Below are positions 1 to 6,917 of a stretch of 8,741 nt of DNA, piece by piece; positions within the stretch are counted from its first letter, which is position 1, and each line of letters opens with the position of its first letter. A program made the position numbers and the translations under genes. Source of the DNA: VBCK01 sp035939615. Its GTDB lineage: Bacteria > Pseudomonadota > Gammaproteobacteria > Burkholderiales > Burkholderiaceae_F. Under the pieces are notes generated by a model, which was given only the letters and a program-made list of their open reading frames with translations, was not told the origin of the DNA and made no database searches. The stretch spans positions 1-8,741 of the forward strand of contig DASZFP010000151.1 of assembly GCA_035939615.1 (NCBI GenBank), given 5' to 3'.

Positions 1-1790
1 TGGTCGTTCGTGACCAGGGCGGACAGACGCGAACGTTGGTCGACACCAAGACCCTGATCAAGGCCGCCGGCGGATCGCCGCAGGCGATCGATTATTTCGC
101 CGCGTCGCGCAACGGCAAGCGCGTCGCGGTGGGAATTTCTTCGGGTGGCTCGGAAGCCTCGGCGGTCAGTGTCCTCGACACGGCCACAGGTGCAACGGTC
201 GCGGGGCCCATCGATCGGGCGCAATGGGCCCATCCCTCCTGGACGGACGACGGCGCGGGGCTGTTCCTTGGCCGCCTGCAGGAGCTGCACCCTGGCGCCG
301 CGCCGAGAGAAAAATACCTCAACTACTCCTCGTCGTACTGGGATCTGAAGCAACCGCCACTGCCGGTAGCCGGCGCCGCCACGGGACTCGGTCCGATCAA
401 GGACCCGGTCACCTTTGCCGTCACGGGCGTTGTGCCGGGCGCCGAACGCGCCCTGCTGTTCGGGATCCACGGCGTGCAGAGAGAAATCGAGGCCTGGATC
501 GCACCGCTGATCGATGCGCGTTCGCAACACGCGCTGTGGCAGCAGATCGTGAAGCGCGATGATGCGGTAACCGACATAGAGGCGAACTCCAGGACGATCT
601 ACCTGCTGTCGCACCAGGATGCCCCGACGTTCAAGGTGATGGCGCTGTCTCTGGACGATGTGCTGGCGCCTGCGCGCACCGTGATCGCGGCGCATCCGGA
701 TCGCATCATCGCGTCCATTCACGCCGCCTCCGACGGCCTCTACGTCGCGGCCCGGCGGGGCCTGGATGGACAGTTGCTGCACGTACGCACGGACGGCACC
801 GTCACCCAGGTCAAGCTGCCGTTCCGCGGAACCGTCTCCGACGTCGCCACCGACGCTGCCCTGCCAGGTGCCGTCGTGGCGCTTGAAGGCTGGGTCAACC
901 CACCGGCCTTCTTTCGCTACGATTCGGCCAAGGACACGTTCACGGATCTCGGCCTGATCTCTCAACCCGCCTTCGAGCCGGGCAATTACTCGGTGACCGA
1001 GCTGTTGGCGACGGCCGCGGACGGCGTCCGGATACCGCTGTCGGTCATCGCTCAGGCCGGGCCGGTGTCGCCCCGGCCAACCTTGCTCGACGGGTATGGT
1101 GCCTACGGGGTCTCGGTTCTGCCGGGCTTCGCTGCGCGGACTGCCGCATTCGCGCAGGCCGGCGGCGCCTATGCCGAGTGCCACGTGCGCGGAGGCGGCG
1201 AGCTCGGCGAGGCCTGGCGTCTGGGCGGCAAGGACGCCAGCAAGCCGAACTCTTGGCGCGACTTCATCGCTTGCGCCGAGGTGCTGATTGCCAAGGGGTA
1301 CACGACGCGCGACATGCTGACGATCCAGGGTACGTCCGCGGGGGGCATTACGGTCGGGCGCGCCGCCACCGAGCGGCCCGAATTGTTTGCCGGCGCGATT
1401 GCGCGGGTCGGAGACGTGGACTCCCTCAGATCCGAGGTGATGCCCTCGGGTCCTGCCAATGTTCCCGAGTTCGGCACCGTCAAGGACGAGCAAGGCTTCA
1501 AGAACCTGCTGGCGATGGACGCCTATCAGCACGTGCGCGACGACGTGCGCTACCCCGCGTTTCTTCTGACGACCGGCCTGAACGACCCTCGAGTCGAGCC
1601 CTGGGAGCCCGCCAAGATGGCGGCGCGCCTGCTGGAGGGCGCGCACCACGCGCCCGTGCTGTTGCGGGTCGAAGATGCGGCCGGCCACGGGCTGGGCACC
1701 ACCAAGTCGACCCGGGACGCCGAGGATGCCGACATCGCCGCGTTCGTATTCTGGCGCGCCGGGGTTGCGGAGTGGCAGCCGAAACCGTAG
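1..1790 (+). CDS. Prolyl oligopeptidase family (S9A) serine peptidase, 5' partial
   Basis: Hydrolyses peptide bonds in short peptides, in the S9A family usually after proline. A seven-bladed propeller gates a C-terminal alpha/beta-hydrolase domain. The frame is open to the left edge and reads VVRDQGGQTRT before the first possible start (TTG at 36). That stretch matches the N-terminal part of the family, so the gene begins upstream and TTG36 is probably not its start. Counting from TTG36 (584 residues), the propeller covers roughly residues 1-330 and the hydrolase domain 335-575. The catalytic triad is visible: Ser434 in GTSAGG (codon at 1335), Asp517 in NDPRVEPW (codon at 1584) and His551 in AAGHGLG (codon at 1686). 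The LLDGYGAYG segment that opens the hydrolase domain and the GGGELGEAW segment are also family-typical. Full members have about 690-720 residues, so about 100 are missing. No signal peptide can be judged because the N-terminus is absent. The gene converges on the cytochrome gene with 47 bp between them. Family call is firm; exact substrate is unknown. Confidence 0.93.
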   Translation, partial: VVRDQGGQTRTLVDTKTLIKAAGGSPQAIDYFAASRNGKRVAVGISSGGSEASAVSVLDTATGATVAGPIDRAQWAHPSWTDDGAGLFLGRLQELHPGAAPREKYLNYSSSYWDLKQPPLPVAGAATGLGPIKDPVTFAVTGVVPGAERALLFGIHGVQREIEAWIAPLIDARSQHALWQQIVKRDDAVTDIEANSRTIYLLSHQDAPTFKVMALSLDDVLAPARTVIAAHPDRIIASIHAASDGLYVAARRGLDGQLLHVRTDGTVTQVKLPFRGTVSDVATDAALPGAVVALEGWVNPPAFFRYDSAKDTFTDLGLISQPAFEPGNYSVTELLATAADGVRIPLSVIAQAGPVSPRPTLLDGYGAYGVSVLPGFAARTAAFAQAGGAYAECHVRGGGELGEAWRLGGKDASKPNSWRDFIACAEVLIAKGYTTRDMLTIQGTSAGGITVGRAATERPELFAGAIARVGDVDSLRSEVMPSGPANVPEFGTVKDEQGFKNLLAMDAYQHVRDDVRYPAFLLTTGLNDPRVEPWEPAKMAARLLEGAHHAPVLLRVEDAAGHGLGTTKSTRDAEDADIAAFVFWRAGVAEWQPKP

Positions 1791-1837
1791 TGGCAAGGGG
1801 CAGGCTTGGCGCAATCCATCGGCCTTACCTTGACGCG

Positions 1838-2119
1838 TCAGCGGAACTGATAAAACTGATCGTTCAGGTACTTGATGATGTTTCGAGTTTCGATCGCCGA
1901 GAATTGTTTCTTCGCCATGTGACCGCAACCGACCAACTGCTCCTTCAGCCCATCTAGAGACCGAACGACTCGGTCCTTCCGGGTGTAGATGCCGCTGTCG
2001 TGGCATGCGGTGCAGTTGGCGTCATGCAAGCGCTTGCCGTCAGCGCTGTCGCCCGGCAGCTCGGCGCGGACATTCGGCATCAGCAGGATCATGACCGAGA
2101 CGCACAGAATGCTTTTCAC
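1838..2119 (-). CDS. Small periplasmic mono-heme cytochrome c
   Basis: Predicted exported electron carrier of 93 residues. Residues 1-19 form a signal peptide: Lys2, a hydrophobic core ILCVSVMILLM, and probable cleavage after VRA. The heme site is Cys36-Thr-Ala-Cys39-His40 (CTACH). Met68, in GHM, is the only methionine of the mature chain and so the obvious candidate for sixth iron ligand. Cys65, just before it, is a further cysteine. The motif YTRKDR, the segment SLDGLKEQL and the end YLNDQFYQFR recall a family of roughly 100-residue proteobacterial cytochromes that I know from memory; no partner can be named. The start is GTG, supported by AAGGGG six bases upstream; the next ATG (codon 10) would break the signal peptide. 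It lies 28 bp after mccB and may be the last gene of the operon. Heme binding and export are well supported; its redox partner is unknown. Confidence 0.9.
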   Translation of the reverse strand: MKSILCVSVMILLMPNVRAELPGDSADGKRLHDANCTACHDSGIYTRKDRVVRSLDGLKEQLVGCGHMAKKQFSAIETRNIIKYLNDQFYQFR

Positions 2120-2125
2120 GGCTTG

Positions 2126-2131
2126 CCCCTT
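2126..2131 (-). promoter_or_regulatory. Ribosome binding site for the cytochrome c gene
   Basis: Minus strand reads AAGGGG, then six bases, then GTG. This good Shine-Dalgarno match supports the GTG start over the internal ATG codons within the signal peptide. Confidence 0.6.
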
Positions 2132-2147
2132 CCCGAAGTGGTCGATG

Positions 2148-3755
2148 TCAAATGCGCAAGACGGGAAACCGCGTCGGCTCGATTGGAGCGTTCAGCGAAG
2201 CGGCCAGCCCCAGCGCCAGGCACATGCGCGTCTCCAGCGGGTCGATCACGCCGTCGTCCCACAGCCGCGCGGACGCGTAGTAGGGGTGGCCCTGCCGTTC
2301 GTACTGCGCCAGGATCGGGGCCCGGAACGCCTGCTCGTCCTCACCGGACCAGGAGCCGCCGCGCGCCTCGACGCTGTCGCGCCGCACGGTGGCCAGCACG
2401 TGGGCGGCCTGCTCCCCGCCCATCACCGAGATGCGGGCGTTCGGCCACATCCACAGCAGACGCGGCGAAAATCCCCGGCCGCACATGCCGTAGTTGCCGG
2501 CACCGAACGAGCCGCCCACGATCACGGTGAACCTGGGCACCCGGGCGCACGCGACGGCGGCGACCAGCTTGGCGCCGTGGCGCGCGATGCCCTCGGCTTC
2601 GTACTTGCGTCCCACCATGAAACCCGTGATGTTCTGCAGGAACACCAGCGGGGTGTCGCGCTGGCAGCACAACTCGATGAAGTGGGTGCCCTTTTGAGCG
2701 CTGTCCGAGAACAGGATTCCGTTGTTGGCGAGGATGCCGACCGGGATGCCGTGGATCCAGGCGAATCCGGTGACCAGCGTGGTGCCGAAGCGTGCCTTGA
2801 ATTCTTCGAATTCGCTGCCGTCGACGATGCGCGCGATCAGCTCGCGAGCGTCGTACGGCTGGCGCACGTCGGTCGGTACGATCCCGTACAGGTCCTGCGG
2901 ATCGTGCAGCGGGGGCGCCGGCTCGCGCAGCGCCACTGAAGCCCGCTGCGGCGGCGCCAGTCGCGCCACGATGCTGCGCGCCAGCGCCAGCGCGTGCCGG
3001 TCGTCGTGCGCCAGGTGGTCGGCCACGCCCGACAGGCGCGTGTGGACGTCGCCGCCGCCCAGATCCTCGGCGCTGACCGTTTCTCCGGTGGCCGCCTTCA
3101 CCAGCGGCGGGCCGCCCAGGAAGATCGTTCCCTGGTTGCGCACGATGATGGACTCGTCGCTCATCGCCGGCACGTACGCCCCGCCCGCGGTGCACGAGCC
3201 CATGACGACCGCGATCTGGGCGATGCCCTGCGCCGACATCGTCGCCTGGTTGTAGAAAATGCGGCCGAAGTGATCGCGATCCGGAAACACATCGTCCTGG
3301 TTCGGCAGGTTGGCGCCCCCCGAGTCGACCAGGTAGACGCACGGCAGCCGGTTCTCGCGCGCGATTTCCTGCGCTCGCAGGTGTTTCTTGACGGTGATCG
3401 GGTAGTAGGTGCCGCCCTTGACCGTGGCATCGTTGCACACGACGACGCACTCGCGGCCGCTGACGCGCCCGATCCCGGTGATCAGTCCGGCGCCCGGCGC
3501 CTCGTTGTCGTACATATCGAGCGCCGCCAGCTGCGACAGCTCCAGGAACGGCGTGCCGGGATCCAGCAGCAGTTGCACACGCTCGCGGGGCAGCAGCTTG
3601 CCGCGCCCCACATGGCGCGCGCGCGAGGCCTCGTCGCCGCCGAGCGCGATGCGGCCGACCTTGGCGCGCAGGTCCTCGACCAGCGCGCTCATGGCCTGCT
3701 GCGCACGCGCGAACGACTCGTCGCCGCGGTTGATCCGGGTTTGCAGCGCGCTCAC
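2148..3755 (-). CDS. mccB: Methylcrotonoyl-CoA carboxylase, carboxyltransferase (beta) subunit
   Basis: Transfers CO2 from carboxybiotin on the alpha subunit to 3-methylcrotonyl-CoA, giving 3-methylglutaconyl-CoA in cytosolic leucine degradation (also called liuB). The protein has 535 residues, the usual length for the family. The N-terminal carboxyltransferase domain (about 1-270) carries DATVKGGTYYP (109-119), YLVDSGGANLPNQD (141-154), SCTAGGAYVPAMSDE (187-201) and IFLGGPPLVKAATGE (211-225). The C-terminal domain (about 285-535) carries LANNGILF (342-349), LQNITGFMVG (373-382), GGSFGAGNYGMCGR (414-427) and MGGEQAA (445-451). The frame stays open far upstream, to 4820, but that part lies under the MFS gene. 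The start chosen is GTG at 3755, giving VSALQTRIN; it overlaps the MFS stop as GTGA. The biotin subunit mccA and other leucine genes are absent from the window. A related acyl-CoA carboxylase such as geranyl-CoA carboxylase beta is possible but less likely. Confidence 0.92.
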   Translation of the reverse strand: MSALQTRINRGDESFARAQQAMSALVEDLRAKVGRIALGGDEASRARHVGRGKLLPRERVQLLLDPGTPFLELSQLAALDMYDNEAPGAGLITGIGRVSGRECVVVCNDATVKGGTYYPITVKKHLRAQEIARENRLPCVYLVDSGGANLPNQDDVFPDRDHFGRIFYNQATMSAQGIAQIAVVMGSCTAGGAYVPAMSDESIIVRNQGTIFLGGPPLVKAATGETVSAEDLGGGDVHTRLSGVADHLAHDDRHALALARSIVARLAPPQRASVALREPAPPLHDPQDLYGIVPTDVRQPYDARELIARIVDGSEFEEFKARFGTTLVTGFAWIHGIPVGILANNGILFSDSAQKGTHFIELCCQRDTPLVFLQNITGFMVGRKYEAEGIARHGAKLVAAVACARVPRFTVIVGGSFGAGNYGMCGRGFSPRLLWMWPNARISVMGGEQAAHVLATVRRDSVEARGGSWSGEDEQAFRAPILAQYERQGHPYYASARLWDDGVIDPLETRMCLALGLAASLNAPIEPTRFPVLRI

Positions 3756-4999
3756 GAGCCGGGCTGCCCCACGGAAGCGACGCTGGCCGCGCCGACGCGG
3801 TGCGCTGCAAAGTGCCGCCACGCGATCAGCAGCGCCAGCGACTGCAGCGCCGCGGCCAGGAAGAACGGGGCTCCGACGCGCCAGTCCGAGGGCTGCAGGA
3901 ATGTGACCTGGGCCAGCAACGGATTGCTGATCATCGGCGCAACCACCGTCGCCAGGCTGGCAAGCGCCGACAGCGTGCCCATCACCCGGCCCTGCTCCTC
4001 GGGCGCGGCTGCCTTGGACACGATCCCCTGCATCGTCACGATCGATCCCTGGGCCAGAAAATTGCACGCGATAATGGCGTACATCATCCAACCGTGCGTT
4101 GCCAGCCCGTACGCGGTATAGGCGAACAGGCTCGACAGCATCCCCGCCAGGATCAGACGGCGCTCTCCGAACGCCTGAATCAGCCGTCCCAGCAGGACAC
4201 CCTGAACAATCAAGGCGACCACTCCAGCGACAAACAGCGACGGGCCGGTCTGGCTGGGGCCCCAGCCGAACTTGAAATTCGTATAGAGCACCCAGTTCAT
4301 CTGCATCACCCACACGGCGAGCGACGTGCATGCGAACGCCGCCACCAGCGCGCCGACCCCGTGCAGCCGCGTCAGGCCGGCCAGCGCCGTGAACGGATTG
4401 ACCCGGGCCTGCGACAGCGGTCGCCGCCGCTGCACCGGCAGCGACTCGGGCAGCACCAGCAGACCGTACAGCCAGTTCAAGGTGCACAGACTCGCAGCCG
4501 CCCAGAACGGCAGGCGCAGGTTGACTCCTCCGAGCAGGCCCCCCATCACCGGGCCGAGCACGAAGCCGATGCCGAACATCGCGCCCAGCTTGCCCAGGGC
4601 CTGCGTGCGTTCCTCCGGCGGCGTGATGTCGGCCACATAGGCCTGGGCCACTGCGAAATTGGCCGACAGCCCTCCGCCCAGGACGCGCGCGGCCACGATC
4701 AGCCAGACCGAATGGGCCAGCGCCGTCAACACGAACGTCGCGCCAAGACCTGCGATCCCGAGCAGCAGCAACGGGCGGCGGCCGAACCGGTCCGACAGCG
4801 CGCCCAGCAGCGGCGCGCACAGGAACTGGCTTGCACCGAAGGTGACCGCTACCGCCATGTACCAGTAGGTCTGCGTGTCGCGTCCGCTGGTGAACTCGCC
4901 CAGCAGGATCGGCAGCACGGGAATGATCAGGGCGATGCCGATCACGTCGAGCAGCGACGTCACCATGATGAATGCAATGGCCGGCCGGCGCTGGTTCAT
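3752..4999 (-). CDS. MFS drug/metabolite exporter, TetA (TCR/Tet, DHA1) type
   Basis: Inner-membrane proton-coupled exporter of 415 residues, with the length and hydrophobic pattern of a 12-helix major facilitator. Helix 1 holds Asp18 in the TetA-like pattern LLDVIGIALIIPVLP. The loop between helices 2 and 3 carries motif A, GALSDRFGRRP (66-76). Helix 5 carries the antiporter motif C, GFVLGPVMGG (145-154). A central cytoplasmic loop around residues 188-205 (LPVQRRRPLSQARVNP) divides the two halves. The second half keeps the corresponding features, including GRLIQAFGERR and SKAAAPEEQGRVMG. The ATG start at 4999 is 21 bp after the isomerase-like gene's stop. The end overlaps mccB by 4 bp, suggesting translational coupling. 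Motifs C and A point to drug/H+ antiport, but the substrate cannot be read from sequence; close tetracycline resistance is not implied. No tetR-type regulator is adjacent. Confidence 0.9.
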   Translation of the reverse strand: MNQRRPAIAFIMVTSLLDVIGIALIIPVLPILLGEFTSGRDTQTYWYMAVAVTFGASQFLCAPLLGALSDRFGRRPLLLLGIAGLGATFVLTALAHSVWLIVAARVLGGGLSANFAVAQAYVADITPPEERTQALGKLGAMFGIGFVLGPVMGGLLGGVNLRLPFWAAASLCTLNWLYGLLVLPESLPVQRRRPLSQARVNPFTALAGLTRLHGVGALVAAFACTSLAVWVMQMNWVLYTNFKFGWGPSQTGPSLFVAGVVALIVQGVLLGRLIQAFGERRLILAGMLSSLFAYTAYGLATHGWMMYAIIACNFLAQGSIVTMQGIVSKAAAPEEQGRVMGTLSALASLATVVAPMISNPLLAQVTFLQPSDWRVGAPFFLAAALQSLALLIAWRHFAAHRVGAASVASVGQPGS

Positions 5000-5020
5000 C
5001 TCACTAATCCGGGCACTCCG

Positions 5021-5623
5021 TTAGAACGGCCCGCTCGCGAGCCAGCGCTCGATCTGCGGCAGCCGGTCATGGCCCCAGAACGGCTCACCATCGACGACGA
5101 TGAAGGGGGCACCGAACACGCCTCGGGCCACCGAGGCGTCGACCAGTGCCTTCAGGCGGTCCTTGATGTCCGGTTGCTGGATGGCCGCCAGCGCCTGGGC
5201 TGGATCGGATCCGACCTGTCGCAGCACGTCGCCCAGCACGGCCGGGTCGGAGATGTTGCGCCCCTGCGCGAAGTAGGCCCGGAAGGCCGCATGCAGAAAA
5301 GCGACCGCACGTTCGGACTGCGCCCCGCTGAGCCACAGGTAGGCGCGCGCGGCACCGACCGTGGATATCGGAAACGGGTCCGGCAGCACGAACGGCACGC
5401 CGGCGAATCGAGCGCTGCGTTCGAAATCGCGCCGGCAGTAGTCGCCCTTCAGCGGCACCTCCGGCAGCGGCCGCATGCCGGAAACCTTGAAGGCGACTCC
5501 CAGCAGGACCGGCTTGTACTCGACGCGGCGCCCGAACCGGGCCGCGAACGGCTCGATCTGTTCGGACGCCAGATACGAATACGGCGAGGTAAAATCGAAG
5601 TAGAACTCGATCGGGGAAGGCAT
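5021..5623 (-). CDS. 2-hydroxychromene-2-carboxylate isomerase-like, DsbA-fold (GST kappa type) protein
   Basis: Cytosolic glutathione-dependent isomerase-type protein of 200 residues. The best-known member converts 2-hydroxychromene-2-carboxylate to trans-o-hydroxybenzylidenepyruvate in naphthalene breakdown; others have unknown substrates. The N-terminal thioredoxin strand EFYFDFTSPYSYLAS (6-20) has Ser13-Pro-Tyr-Ser16 where DsbA proteins carry the CXXC pair, as in the kappa/HCCA family, so it is not a disulfide oxidase. The helical insert covers about residues 60-160. GVFGAPFIVVDGEPFWGHDRL (169-188) contains the cis-proline loop (Pro173) and the family-typical WGHDR. No signal peptide is present. 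The start ATG at 5623 lies 3 bp after the methyltransferase stop, and the MFS gene follows after 21 bp, so it is probably cotranscribed with both. No ring-hydroxylating dioxygenase or other aromatic-degradation gene is nearby, so the naphthalene role should not be assumed. Confidence 0.88.
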   Translation of the reverse strand: MPSPIEFYFDFTSPYSYLASEQIEPFAARFGRRVEYKPVLLGVAFKVSGMRPLPEVPLKGDYCRRDFERSARFAGVPFVLPDPFPISTVGAARAYLWLSGAQSERAVAFLHAAFRAYFAQGRNISDPAVLGDVLRQVGSDPAQALAAIQQPDIKDRLKALVDASVARGVFGAPFIVVDGEPFWGHDRLPQIERWLASGPF

Positions 5624-5626
5624 CTC

Positions 5627-6421
5627 TCAGTCCGTTTGGGAGGTCCGAATCAGGCCGAAGTAGACGCGTGCATCGTATGGCATCGCGACCCGCCCGTCGC
5701 GCTGGCTGGCGTCGAACAGGCGCCGCAGCGACTGCGTCATCGGAACATAAGCGGGGTCGTGCGGTGCCGGCAGATACGAGGTGGAAGTCACCAGCGCTGC
5801 GAGCGACTCGAAGTCCAGCGGCGTCGCGTGTTGGAACACGCTGCGCCGCCAGTGCGCCCCGCCAAAGAAGGCCTGAATCGAATCCTCGTTGCCATGGCGC
5901 TCGCGAACCTGCTCGCGGCTGAACTCGCAGACCAGCTGCTCGTAGCCCCGCGCAAAGTCGCTGTCCTGCACGCGGCGCACGTTCCAGATCAGTGCCGCCC
6001 GCGGCGGACTGCGCAGGATGCGCAGCGCCTCGGTGCGGACGGCGTCCACATCGAACCAGTGGAACGCTTGCGCCGCGATCACGCAATCGGCGCAGGCGTC
6101 GTCCAGCGTCGTGGCCTGGGCCGTTGCCGCAACGCTCACAAAGCCCGCAACGCCGGCCAGCGCCTGCTCGGCCTGCTCGCGCATCCTGGCGTTGGGCTCC
6201 ACACCGATCACCTGGAATCCGGCCTGCAGGAAGATGCGCGATGAAAGCCCCGTGCCGCTGCCCAGGTCGACGATGACGGCGCCCGGGGCCAGTTCCAGCT
6301 CGCGCGCCAGGTGCGCCACGATGGCTGGCGGGTAGTGCGGCCGTCCGCTGGCGTAGGCCAGCGCCCGCTCGGAGAAGCGAACCGTCGGATCGGTGCCCGG
6401 CTCGGCGCGGCGGCTGTCCAT
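5627..6421 (-). CDS. Class I SAM-dependent methyltransferase
   Basis: Cytosolic methyltransferase of 264 residues with a Rossmann SAM-binding fold. The N-terminal part VRFSERALAYASGRPHYP (14-31) is typical of the small methyltransferase group related to UbiE/yeast Crg1-type enzymes. Motif I is VDLGSGTGLSS (51-61). The acidic residue ending strand 2 that contacts the SAM ribose is Glu75 in GVEP. The motif IV region reads AAQAFHWFD (116-124), a signature shared by this group. The C-terminal 120 residues are variable and probably define the substrate, which cannot be named. ATG at 6421 is chosen because it precedes the conserved N-terminal helix; there is no strong Shine-Dalgarno. It lies 12 bp after the membrane-protein gene and 3 bp before the isomerase-like gene, consistent with one transcript. 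Fold and SAM binding are secure; natural substrate is unknown. Confidence 0.9.
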   Translation of the reverse strand: MDSRRAEPGTDPTVRFSERALAYASGRPHYPPAIVAHLARELELAPGAVIVDLGSGTGLSSRIFLQAGFQVIGVEPNARMREQAEQALAGVAGFVSVAATAQATTLDDACADCVIAAQAFHWFDVDAVRTEALRILRSPPRAALIWNVRRVQDSDFARGYEQLVCEFSREQVRERHGNEDSIQAFFGGAHWRRSVFQHATPLDFESLAALVTSTSYLPAPHDPAYVPMTQSLRRLFDASQRDGRVAMPYDARVYFGLIRTSQTD

Positions 6422-6433
6422 CTCGAGCGCTGT

Positions 6434-6868
6434 CTACTCGATGCGCGGCTTGGGTCGGCGAATGATCAGTACGCCTGTGAGCATGCCGGCGCCAAGCGCG
6501 ACAAACAGCATCGGCCCACCGCCGATCCAGCCGATCACGATCACGGCATTGCGCAAGCACGAGCCGAACTCGCGCGGCGGGCACCAGGTCCAACTCGTCA
6601 GCATGGCAAAGGACAGCCAGGTCAGCAGCATCACCAGGATTCCCCGCGATACGGACTCGCCCAGCCGCCGGATCTTGCGCTGGGCATCCTGGTAGAGGAT
6701 CAAGGCAAACAGCATCGCGAAAAGAGCGGGCACCATCGAAAATATCCACCGGTTGATGCCCACTTCCTCGGCAAACTTGTGCAGCAGGGACCCGAGGAGG
6801 TCGACAGCGGCAGCTGCGATCACCGAAAAAACGAAAAAGACGAGCGATGCGATCGTGGCGGGGGACAT
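6434..6868 (-). CDS. Small inner-membrane protein of unknown function, four predicted helices
   Basis: I do not recognise this 144-residue protein. Four hydrophobic segments are visible: about 5-24, 41-59, 75-95 and 107-136. The loop at 60-74 (DAQRKIRRLGESVSR) and the tail RRPKPR are rich in Arg/Lys, so by the positive-inside rule both ends and that loop face the cytoplasm. The 25-40 loop and the short 96-106 loop would then face the periplasm. The second periplasmic loop, WCPPREFGSC, has Cys96 and Cys104, the only cysteines, which could form a disulfide. No catalytic or transport motif is seen. ATG at 6868 has no clear Shine-Dalgarno in front. The stop lies 12 bp before the methyltransferase gene, and the SDR gene ends 49 bp upstream. 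The hydrophobic pattern and the fit in a tight series of genes argue for a real gene; the function is open. Confidence 0.75.
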   Translation of the reverse strand: MSPATIASLVFFVFSVIAAAAVDLLGSLLHKFAEEVGINRWIFSMVPALFAMLFALILYQDAQRKIRRLGESVSRGILVMLLTWLSFAMLTSWTWCPPREFGSCLRNAVIVIGWIGGGPMLFVALGAGMLTGVLIIRRPKPRIE

Positions 6869-6917
6869 CGTCTGGGAAAATGGGGTTCGGGTCGAAGTTT
6901 ACCGCGCGATCCGAGCC

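Noticed and set aside
36..38. TTG at 36 as the true start of the peptidase gene
   Set aside because: The frame is open to the window edge and its upstream codons resemble family sequence, and the protein would be about 100 residues shorter than usual.
1791..1837. Bidirectional terminator between the peptidase and the cytochrome gene
   Set aside because: Only a 5-base CAAGG/CCTTG pair with a loop of about 29 bases and a 10-base palindrome TGACGCGTCA at 1831-1840 overlapping the cytochrome stop are present. No stable stem with a T-run was found.
1989..2939. Plus-strand 316-codon open frame opposite the cytochrome and mccB
   Set aside because: Antisense shadow of mccB with no motif and no plausible start signal.
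2148..4820. An 890-codon minus-strand open frame that could be read as a fusion protein
   Set aside because: Only the part below 3755 is mccB. The upstream 355 codons lie under the MFS gene in another frame and look like high-GC out-of-frame sequence with no family motifs.
3800..6244. An 814-codon plus-strand open frame opposite three minus-strand genes
   Set aside because: Its composition (very rich in Arg, Gln, Ala, His) is typical of antisense shadow frames in high-GC DNA, and the opposite strand encodes the MFS, isomerase-like and methyltransferase proteins with clear motifs.
3752..6421. Tetracycline-resistance or aromatic-degradation locus
   Set aside because: The exporter shares only general TetA-type motifs and has no TetR neighbour, and the isomerase-like gene has no dioxygenase or other ring-cleavage genes around it.
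5085..6749. A 554-codon minus-strand open frame
   Set aside because: It lies in a shifted frame across the membrane protein, methyltransferase and isomerase-like genes; no recognisable domain, Arg-rich shadow composition.
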